Shown here piece by piece: positions 23,254 to 29,045 of a stretch of DNA of 29,045 nucleotides (the first letter of the stretch is position 1; each line of letters opens with the position of its first letter). Below the pieces are notes generated by a model, which saw nothing but the letters and a program-made list of their open reading frames with translations, searched no databases and was not told where the DNA came from. Source of the stretch: Acidimicrobiaceae bacterium RAAP-2 (lineage in GTDB: Bacteria > Actinomycetota > Acidimicrobiia > Acidimicrobiales > RAAP-2). Location of the stretch: the NCBI GenBank assembly GCA_001443545.1, contig LMAD01000025.1:1-29045 (forward strand). Reading direction: 5' to 3'. Both the position numbers and the translations under genes were made by a program.

Positions 23254-23568
23254 TCACCTGACGATATCTCATCGCGCGCCGATCAATTGGGATTCGATCA
23301 CCATCTTTTGGCTACCTCGAATTCCAATCGACTCGCCAATCACTCCAAGGACATCAGTGTGGCGATTGAGTCCACCCAACGTGAGTGAAGCCGTCTTCAC
23401 CCGATCAGTAGCGGCGCCACGAGCCCCCATTTGAAGTAGGCATTGAACCATCGACGAGGAACATGGGCGAGTCCCTCGGCAGAGCCGCTCCACCCGAGAA
23501 CGAACAGATCTCGACTCGACGTAATTGAACCTCGAGCGGACCAGCCGGGTTAGATGCCAGATGCTTCA
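23254..23568. other. Region upstream of the riboswitch, no supported gene
   Basis: About 315 bases between the riboswitch and the second universal stress gene. Short minus-strand frames exist but show no family resemblance. The promoter of the Hyf-like operon should lie close to 23254-23300; TTGATC (23286-23281, minus strand) is a -35-like element, but the -10 spacing is poor. Confidence 0.3.
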
Positions 23569-23976
23569 CTACAAGTTGGGCAGAATCGTCACCGGACATT
23601 GCACATGGCGAACGCAGTAGTTCGCAATGGATTCATTCATTACGCGCGACATCATGCTCCGGCTGGTTGATCCGATTACAAGGAGCTGCGCACTCTTACT
23701 GCATTCAACCAATGCCTCACCAGGAAAACCGTCACATAACTTTGATGTTGGTTGAATTCCATGATGCCGTGCCACAGAAACGGCATTATCAAGAATTGCT
23801 TGCGCTTTCTCAATTTCTTCGGTTGGCGGAATCGGAACCTCTGATTCAATCCGATTTTCAAGGCAGTGAACGATGGTCAAGATGCCTTGCCACCGTACCG
23901 ATTCTTCGATGGCCCAAATCAGGGGAAACTGCCTATCCGCTCTACTGATCCCAACGACGATTTGCGGTTCCATCAT
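23569..23976 (-). CDS. Universal stress protein, UspA family, second copy
   Basis: A 135-residue UspA-like protein. It begins PQIVVGISRADRQFPLIWAIEES, has the typical mid-domain GFPGEALVECSKSAQLLVIGSTSRS, and ends SIANYCVRHVQCPVTILP, which matches the family C-terminus. The Gly spacing of the ATP-binding loop is not well kept (GSTSRSMMSRVMNESIANYC), so nucleotide binding is uncertain. A GGAGG site precedes the start by eight bases. It lies upstream of, and on the same strand as, the riboswitch-led operon. Whether it is part of the same response is unclear. Confidence 0.8.
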   Translation of the reverse strand: MMEPQIVVGISRADRQFPLIWAIEESVRWQGILTIVHCLENRIESEVPIPPTEEIEKAQAILDNAVSVARHHGIQPTSKLCDGFPGEALVECSKSAQLLVIGSTSRSMMSRVMNESIANYCVRHVQCPVTILPNL

Positions 23977-24114
23977 CGCCCCGGCCTCCTTGCCAACAAT
24001 TACGTACTCTGCCAGACAGTAACTCTGTTTTGCTCGATGAGCGCCCCTTGACGTTGGGTTTCAAACTCATAAGATTTATGGTTCTCCTCGGGTTGGTATG
24101 GGTGATTTCCGGTC

Positions 24115-24408
24115 ATGCGGCGAGTGCGCCGATACGGCGCCGCCGCGTGTGCGGGATGTGACATCGCAGCGACTCAAGTACTTGATGCGGCTCACCTACG
24201 GCCCAAGAGTCGAGACGGCTCAGATCACTCGAGAAACGGATTACCGCTATGTGCTCTTCACCACCGCGCGTTGGACTTACGGCTTTGCGTGATTGAACCT
24301 GAATCGACGAACGTTGTCGCAGTTGGTCGCGACGTCTCGCTGCCAGAGCTGCGCAGAACTGATCCCATCCGATGCCGCCAGATTGCTTGCGCTGAAGGGA
24401 CTGAGTAA
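24115..24408 (+). pseudogene. Truncated HNH endonuclease remnant
   Basis: The frame shows an HNH nuclease core: CAGCDIAATQVLDAAHLRP, then NGLPLCALHHRALDLRL, with the paired Cys, AH, N and HH residues in order. A stop codon sits immediately upstream, so the N-terminal part is missing, and the end runs into an unrelated sequence. It is probably a decayed fragment of a restriction-type HNH gene, in line with the defence genes that follow. Confidence 0.5.
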
Positions 24409-24547
24409 TGACGCCATAGCGTTCCACTTCGGTATCAGCGAGAAGCTAGCCGCAACGCGTATGAACGTCTCAGGGGCCCGAAAGCTCGCAGCACGAACAC
24501 GCGAATTTCGTCAGAAAATGCATGGTGGTTCTGCTCCCCAGACCTGA
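24293..24547 (+). pseudogene. C-terminal fragment resembling ImmA/IrrE-type proteins
   Basis: In another frame, overlapping the HNH remnant, residues LSNDAIAFHFGISEKLAATRMNVSGARK resemble the C-terminal segment that follows the metallopeptidase domain in ImmA/IrrE proteins (VS..(M/L)A..R(L/M)NV(T/S)GA). No HExxH domain is present. Either this is a frameshifted remainder of a gene containing both parts, or two decayed fragments abut. Low confidence. Confidence 0.3.
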
Positions 24548-24649
24548 GCGCAAGTCTCAGCATCAGTTGCCTCGGTCAATTAATCCAGTGCCAGACCCCT
24601 CTGCCGGGAAGAGAATCCACGATCTCCGAAGATTCCACTGCGACGGTCA

Positions 24650-24726
24650 TGATAGTCTAATACCAATACTTCGCGAATTATGGTAGTTAACGGTGTTCAG
24701 ATATTTATGATACTCTAACACCGTTA
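24650..24726. promoter_or_regulatory. AT-rich promoter with inverted and direct repeats before abiE pair
   Basis: TAACGGTGTT (24688-24697) and AACACCGTTA (24717-24726) are perfect inverted arms 19 bases apart. The motif TGATACTCTAACACC, overlapping the right arm, has a near copy TGATAGTCTAATACC starting at 24650. AbiEi antitoxins are known to bind inverted repeats in their own promoter, so this is a good candidate autoregulatory operator. Confidence 0.5.
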
Positions 24727-24758
24727 CATACACGCAACGGAGAGGTGGTGGATGAACA

Positions 24759-25571
24759 ATGTCACAAGTTGCCGGGATATCCAGTCGCCGACGCAGTGAT
24801 CTGGCGCGCGTGCTGTCATCCACGCGAAACTTCATCACCCCTGATGATGTCGTCACGGCTCTCAACGTTGATCCCGATACCGCTGCGAAAAGGCTGGCTC
24901 GATGGGCTAAAGATGGTTGGCTTCGACGGGTCCGCCGCGGACTGTACATAGCTGTGCCCGTAGGCGTGACGAATCCGTCAAGCTGGACCGACGACGCGCT
25001 CGTCGTCGCCAACGAAGTTTGGCCACCTTGCTACTTCAGCGGATGGACGTCGGCGAACTACTGGGGCCTGAGCGAACAAGTCTTTCGCTCGACGATAGTG
25101 AGGACGACGGTGCGCGTTCGAGAGTCCCCGGTCACGCTGCTCGATCACGACTATCTCGTTTCTCACGTTGGGGAGGAATCAATGACGTGGGGACTCAGTA
25201 CTGAATGGCACGGCGCAACTCGTCTGCTCTTCGCCAGTCCTGCTCGGACCATCGTCGACATTCTCGACTCACCCATAATTGGCGGGGGTATCCGAAACGG
25301 AGCTGAAATCCTTAACGCGTATCTCAACGAATACGATCCAGGAATGTTGATCGAGTTCGGTGACCGACTGGGTAATCGAGCCGTGTTTAAGCGACTCGGC
25401 TATCTCTTTGAAGTGACTCATCAAGATTTCCCCGACGTCATCGCGGCCTGTCAAGAGCGAGTCTCCACCGGCATCTCCGCACTTGACCCAAGCGGTCCAA
25501 GCGCCGGCCATCGGGTAATGAAATGGGGACTTCGAATCAACGTTCACGTAGGACCAGAGGATCCCTCATGA
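24759..25571 (+). CDS. AbiEi-family antitoxin
   Basis: A 270-residue type IV antitoxin-like protein. The N-terminal 65 residues form a winged HTH (LARVLSSTRNFITPDDVVTAL, then RRVRRGLYIAVPV), followed by the AbiEi body with YFSGWTSANYWGLSEQ and ATRLLFASPARTIVDILDSP. In the AbiE family the antitoxin represses its own promoter and counteracts the AbiEii nucleotidyltransferase. The ATG at 24759 lies behind a purine-rich GGTGG stretch. The stop overlaps the toxin start as ATGA. Repeats in the promoter fit autorepression. AbiE pairs act as toxin-antitoxin and abortive phage-infection systems. Confidence 0.88.
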   Translation: MSQVAGISSRRRSDLARVLSSTRNFITPDDVVTALNVDPDTAAKRLARWAKDGWLRRVRRGLYIAVPVGVTNPSSWTDDALVVANEVWPPCYFSGWTSANYWGLSEQVFRSTIVRTTVRVRESPVTLLDHDYLVSHVGEESMTWGLSTEWHGATRLLFASPARTIVDILDSPIIGGGIRNGAEILNAYLNEYDPGMLIEFGDRLGNRAVFKRLGYLFEVTHQDFPDVIAACQERVSTGISALDPSGPSAGHRVMKWGLRINVHVGPEDPS

Positions 25572-26746
25572 TCGAGCAGCGCGAACTTGAACAACTACGT
25601 GCCGAGTGGTCACTGGAGTCGGGCGTGATTGAGAAGGACTACGTGCTCGGTTGGCTGTTGGCTGGGATTGCACAACACGAAGCGCTGTCGCAGACGTGGA
25701 TTTTCAAGGGTGGAACTTGTCTTCGCAAGTGCTACTACGAAACCTACCGTTTCTCCGAGGACCTCGATTTCACTGTGACGAGAGGAGGCCCTGAAGACCC
25801 GACAGCCCTTATTCAAATCTTCAACAGTATTGTCGAGTGGGTACGCGAAAACTCTGGCTTGGAACTCGCGATTGATGAATCATCATTCCGGGTACACCAG
25901 AACCGTCGAGGAAACCCCACCATCCAGGGCCGAGTCGGTTACCGAGGGCCTAACCCTCCGCCGGTCCTGCCCAAGATCAAGATTGACGTGACCTCCGACG
26001 AGCTCATCGTTGAATCGTCAGTGTTGCGAACCGTCGGCCATCCGTACAGCGATGGGCCCCTGCCAATTTCGGGGGTGCTCTGCTACTCGCCATCGGATCT
26101 GCTCGCGGAGAAAGTGCGCGCGCTTGCCGAGCGCTGCCGTCCCCGTGACCTCTACGACGTGATCCACATGTACCGCCATCCCGACCTTGTCGGTAGGTCC
26201 CAGGACGTGCTCACTTCGCTTTCCAAGAAATGTGAGTACGTGGGCATCAAGATACCGACGCGCGAGTCAATTCAATCCTCTCCGTTTCGCTCGGAGATTG
26301 AGCTCGAGTGGGTGAACATGCTGGGCCACCAACTGCCAAAGCCGTTGCCCGGTTTCGATCAGTTCTGGGACGGACTCGACGATGTCTTTTCCTGGTTGTC
26401 GGGCGATCTTGAAACCCCGTTACTTCAGCGAGCCTCTCAGAGCGGCCTCGACGAGACTTGGGAGCCACCGAAGGCAATCGCCTCCTGGCGTGCCGGGTTT
26501 CCGCTCGAACTCATTCGCTACGCCGGTGCAAACCGTCTCAAGGTCGAGATTGACTACCGTGCCGAGCAAGGCCGGAGCGGACCACGGATTGTTGAGCCAT
26601 ATTCGCTACGTCGAACATCAGAAGGAAATATCTTGCTCTTCGTAATCAACGATCGTGGGCTGTTGCGCGGTTACCGCATGGATCGAATTGCGGGAGCCAG
26701 TGTGACGCCGCTTGTGTTTACTCCCAAATACCGAGTCGAATTCTAA
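25568..26746 (+). CDS. AbiEii-type nucleotidyltransferase toxin with C-terminal WYL-like domain
   Basis: A 392-residue protein. Residues 1-230 are an AbiEii/AbiGii nucleotidyltransferase: WIFKGGTCLRKCYYETYRFSEDLDF gives the GGTxLRK and DLD catalytic motifs, PKIKIDVTSDE a third acidic strand, and LAEKVRALAERCRPRDLYDV the family Lys/Arg-Asp motif. The last 80 or so residues, from RLKVEIDYRAEQGRSG through VEPYSLRRTSEGNILLF to YRMDRI and FTPKYRVEF, resemble a WYL domain, a fold known to sense nucleic-acid ligands in defence regulators. Start ATG 25568 overlaps the antitoxin stop; the frame is open back to 25523 but coupling favours 25568. The toxin family transfers nucleotides to tRNA or similar targets; the WYL part may gate it. 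Confidence 0.88.
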   Translation: MIEQRELEQLRAEWSLESGVIEKDYVLGWLLAGIAQHEALSQTWIFKGGTCLRKCYYETYRFSEDLDFTVTRGGPEDPTALIQIFNSIVEWVRENSGLELAIDESSFRVHQNRRGNPTIQGRVGYRGPNPPPVLPKIKIDVTSDELIVESSVLRTVGHPYSDGPLPISGVLCYSPSDLLAEKVRALAERCRPRDLYDVIHMYRHPDLVGRSQDVLTSLSKKCEYVGIKIPTRESIQSSPFRSEIELEWVNMLGHQLPKPLPGFDQFWDGLDDVFSWLSGDLETPLLQRASQSGLDETWEPPKAIASWRAGFPLELIRYAGANRLKVEIDYRAEQGRSGPRIVEPYSLRRTSEGNILLFVINDRGLLRGYRMDRIAGASVTPLVFTPKYRVEF

Positions 26747-26997
26747 TTCAAACGGTCGAGTGCAAAATGTGGACGTAGCGCTTCGCCCGTGAACCAACGC
26801 GATGAGCGATTTCTTACTGCGGCGGAGGAATGATCCCCTGCCGCGCTGGCCGTTGTTGAATCGCGGACTCCAGGATCGGGTGGGAAAATCCCTAATTTCA
26901 TCCCTAACATTTCTCGATAGCCACGGAACACACTGAACGCAAAACCCTATGAATATGGGCTTCTCTGAAGCTAATGAATAGAAAAATGTGGTCCGCA

Positions 26998-27044
26998 TTG
27001 GCCTTTTAATCCCAAGGTGCCGGGATCGAGACCCGGGCGGCCCA
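26998..27044 (+). other. 3' half of a tRNA-Lys(UUU)-like gene, possible attachment-site scar
   Basis: The sequence runs from an anticodon-loop-like CTTTTAAT, through AAGGTG, a T-stem CCGGG (27020-27024) with CCCGG (27032-27036) around ATCGAGA, to the acceptor-like GCGGCCC plus A at 27044. No 5' half (acceptor or D arm) precedes it, and the T-loop starts with A instead of T. Such 3' tRNA ends are typical att sites left by integrating elements. Confidence 0.5.
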
Positions 27045-27123
27045 CTGAAGCCCACTATCGGGGCCCGCTCACCGGCCCCACTCACAGTGCACCCTTTGGC
27101 GCACTGTCGACAAATACCTTCAC

Positions 27124-27173
27124 TGTCGTTATAAAAGCATTAGTAGGATGATACTAGTTCTATATAGGAGGTT
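27124..27173 (+). promoter_or_regulatory. Promoter/operator region and ribosome site of the HipBA-like pair
   Basis: An AT-rich stretch before the GTG at 27179. TAGTA (27141-27145) and TACTA (27152-27156) form a small inverted repeat that could be a HipB operator, and TATATAGGAGG supplies the ribosome site about seven bases before the start. HipB proteins autorepress through such palindromes; the match to a specific operator is not testable by eye. Confidence 0.4.
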
Positions 27174-27178
27174 ATAGA

Positions 27179-27523
27179 GTGCCTAAAGTCATTCCTTGGA
27201 TTGATCAGGCAACGGCAGACGCCCTCCGGGTACTCGGCGGACAAATTCGCGAGGCCCGTCACGCTCGTAAGTGGACGGCCGAGGACCTTGGAGAGCGCGT
27301 CGGAGTAACCGGGCGTACGGTGACGGCCATCGAGTCGGGCAAGCCGACGGTGGCAGTTGGGACGGTTCTACGGACGGCCCTCGTGGTGGGAGTCGACCTC
27401 TTCGAAGCTAGCTCCCCCGAGGAGATGGCTCGGCTGCGTCGGCGTGGTGAGGAACGCCTGGCGTTAATCCCGCGTCGGACCTTCGCTTCAACGTCGACGG
27501 TCGCGAATGACTCTGCCTTCTAA
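27179..27523 (+). CDS. hipB: HipB-like XRE-family antitoxin/regulator
   Basis: A 114-residue DNA-binding protein with a single HTH-XRE domain (residues about 18-75): LGGQIREARHARKWTAEDLGERVGVTGRTVTAIESGKPTVAVGTVLRTALVVGVDLF, shown here as its continuous order in parts: the recognition helix is VTGRTVTAIESG. Start GTG 27179 has GGAGG upstream. Its 3' end overlaps the HipA-like gene by 17 bases, a normal hipBA arrangement in which the antitoxin represses the operon and neutralises the kinase. Assignment rests on fold plus neighbour. Confidence 0.85.
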   Translation: MPKVIPWIDQATADALRVLGGQIREARHARKWTAEDLGERVGVTGRTVTAIESGKPTVAVGTVLRTALVVGVDLFEASSPEEMARLRRRGEERLALIPRRTFASTSTVANDSAF

Positions 27524-28745
27524 CCCCCAGGACGCCTATGTCTGGGTGTGGCTGCCCGGAACCACCGAACCCGTCGTTGCCGGGAATCTTCGAACCATGG
27601 GTGGCCAACATCAGTTCATCTACGGCGACAGTTACCTGGCACGCGAGAACAAGATCAACCTCTACACACCCGAGCTCCCGCTCGTTACTGGGTGGCAAGG
27701 TCCGCTCGAGGGGCTAACCATTGCCTCGTGTCTGCGAGACGCCGGTCCGGACTCATGGGGGCAGCGGGTAGTCCGCAACCGCCTTGGCGGCGAGCCCAGC
27801 CAAATCGACTACTTCCTCCACTCGGGGTCTAACCGCATAGGCGCGCTCGACTTTCAGACCTCTCCCGAGACATACGTTCCTCGCGACTACGAAGCTTCAC
27901 TCGAAGAACTCCTCGGCGCGGCCGACGATCTCGAAGCGGGAGTCGAACTTTCGGCCGCTCTAGAAGAAGCGTTGACGCTTGGCTCCTCCCTTGGCGGCGC
28001 ACGACCCAAGGTAACTCTCGAGCGAGCAAACGAGGAGTGGATCGCCAAGTTCTCCTCAAAGAACGACACCACTCCGGTCGTCAAGTCAGAGGCGTTGGCA
28101 CTCGAACTCGCTCGTCGGCGAGGACTGCGCGTGCCCGACTCCAAGCTCGTGCGCGTGGGATATCGCGATGTGTTGCTCGTGCGGCGGTTTGACCGACCAG
28201 GCGACTCCTCCCGTCGAATGGTGATCTCGGGTCTCACGATGCTCGGGCTGGACGAGAACTTCGGCCGCTACGCCACCTATCCCGATCTCCTCGAAGTCCT
28301 GCGGCGCTCGAGCTCAAAAGCCGATGTCGGCCGAGAACTTTTTGAGCGCATCGTATTTAACGTGGCCATTGGTAATACAGATGATCACGCCCGCAACCAC
28401 GCGGCATTTTGGGACGGGACACATCTTGACCTCACCCCCGCCTACGACCTCGAGCCCAAGGTACGCAGCGGCGGCGAGGCCACGCAGTCAATGGCCATCG
28501 GTAAGACCACCCAAAGAGAGGACAAGTTGAGTTCCTTTCGCCTGTGTCTCGATTCGGCCCGCATATACGGACTCGCCGAGCCTGAAGCTCGGGACGTAAT
28601 TGACCAGACAATTCAGTTGGTTGAAGACGAGTTCGACGATGCTGCCAGATCCGTCGGCCTCACGGCAGCCGAGCGCGACCAGTTGTGGGAGTCAGCCATC
28701 CTCAATCCCTTCTCTCGCGAAGGGTACGAGAACCGGTCGCGCTAG
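27507..28745 (+). CDS. hipA: HipA-family Ser/Thr kinase toxin
   Basis: A 412-residue HipA-like kinase. N-terminal domain: LYTPELPLVTGWQGPLEGL and DAGPDSWGQRVVRNRL. The kinase part shows the Gly-rich GSSLGGARPKV loop (the autophosphorylation-loop region of HipA), a nucleotide-binding Lys in EEWIAKFSSKND, LLVRRFDR, the catalytic GNTDDHARNHAAF and the metal-binding LTPAYDLEP. All catalytic elements look intact. Known HipA proteins phosphorylate aminoacyl-tRNA synthetases and cause growth arrest. ATG 27507 lies inside the HipB-like frame, giving coupled translation. Confidence 0.92.
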   Translation: MTLPSNPQDAYVWVWLPGTTEPVVAGNLRTMGGQHQFIYGDSYLARENKINLYTPELPLVTGWQGPLEGLTIASCLRDAGPDSWGQRVVRNRLGGEPSQIDYFLHSGSNRIGALDFQTSPETYVPRDYEASLEELLGAADDLEAGVELSAALEEALTLGSSLGGARPKVTLERANEEWIAKFSSKNDTTPVVKSEALALELARRRGLRVPDSKLVRVGYRDVLLVRRFDRPGDSSRRMVISGLTMLGLDENFGRYATYPDLLEVLRRSSSKADVGRELFERIVFNVAIGNTDDHARNHAAFWDGTHLDLTPAYDLEPKVRSGGEATQSMAIGKTTQREDKLSSFRLCLDSARIYGLAEPEARDVIDQTIQLVEDEFDDAARSVGLTAAERDQLWESAILNPFSREGYENRSR

Positions 28746-29045
28746 TTCATCCCACCAAATACTTCACGGGCCGCCGCAAGATGACGGAACGAAGACAACG
28801 CCTCCCGACGAATGCCTTGAACTCCCTTTCCGCACGTTGGTCGACCGATATCTCACGAATTATGAGGATGCTGATTTCGTCGCGGCATAGACGGAGGCCG
28901 GTATTCCGAGGAGCTCGAGGACCTGGAGTTGCAGGGGCGTGAGCGTCGGTTCGCAGACCCTCAAGATGACGCCGTCGCCGTCACGAACTACGTGGCGCGC
29001 GACGTGGGCGAAGATCTCGAGCACGCGATGGGCACTCGGTGCGGC
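28746..29045. other. Right-end stretch without a supported gene
   Basis: Three hundred bases after the HipA-like stop. A plus-strand frame without an obvious start runs from about 28872 to the window edge (RYSEELEDLELQGRERRFAD and onward) and could be part of a gene or a fragment. I do not recognise it. No hairpin terminator is evident. Confidence 0.3.

Larger units (their letters stand above)
26747..27178. other. Non-coding region between the two toxin-antitoxin loci
   Basis: About 430 bases with no convincing gene. It contains a 3' tRNA-like fragment (26998-27044), a hairpin ACAGTGC (27084-27090) with GCACTGT (27101-27107), and an AT-rich promoter before the HipB-like gene. Confidence 0.5.

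Noticed and set aside
27084..27107. Hairpin ACAGTGC/GCACTGT as a CRISPR or IS end
   Set aside because: It occurs once, has no repeat partner or transposase nearby, and is best seen as a simple hairpin.

Overview
The window is moderately GC-rich and bacterial. Genes are tightly packed with many ATGA stop/start overlaps, frequent GTG starts and clear GGAGG-type ribosome binding sites. Gene content and protein style suggest an actinobacterium, perhaps an acidophilic Acidimicrobiia-like lineage. That placement is inference; no rRNA or other phylogenetic marker is present.

The centre (about 4.0-23.3 kb) reads as a fluoride-response island. I find two convincing crcB-motif (fluoride) riboswitches, at 6333-6412 (+) and 23173-23253 (-), and a third, diverged copy at 4656-4742 (+). 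Each has a P1 hairpin with an AUG-containing loop, an extra P2 hairpin, a UAAUGG segment and a pseudoknot strand. In each, that strand can instead pair with the downstream Shine-Dalgarno region, which fits a translational ON switch. The diverged copy heads a five-HTH-module protein plus a Nudix hydrolase. The second heads a pair of MutS-like ATPases. The third heads a long minus-strand operon: a Hyf/Ech-like membrane complex (C, E, F, G, ferredoxin-I fusion, B), then a universal stress protein, an MFS transporter and a divergent enolase. Between these lie two CrcB/Fluc fluoride channels, two DUF190 proteins and a histidine phosphatase. A family I pyrophosphatase lies just upstream. Enolase and pyrophosphatase are classic fluoride-sensitive enzymes, so the island combines fluoride export, extra copies of sensitive enzymes, and stress or repair functions.

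The most unusual element is the Hyf-like complex. Its large subunit has lost all four cysteines that would hold the NiFe site. Its small subunit has lost all four cysteines of the proximal [4Fe-4S] cluster, replaced by Asp, Asp, Glu and Ser. The antiporter-like membrane subunits keep key charged residues, and the fused ferredoxin domain keeps exactly one complete cluster set. This is a hydrogenase-derived membrane machine without a hydrogenase site, placed under fluoride control.

The left flank (0-3.5 kb) holds a secreted, membrane-anchored SGNH hydrolase and an acetate-type GPR1/FUN34/YaaH transporter, separated by a sparse region with a perfect 23-bp inverted repeat. The right flank (24-29 kb) is a separate defence/toxin-antitoxin area: degraded HNH and ImmA/IrrE-like fragments, an AbiEi-AbiEii pair whose toxin carries a C-terminal WYL-like domain, a 3' tRNA fragment that may be an integration scar, and a HipBA-like pair.
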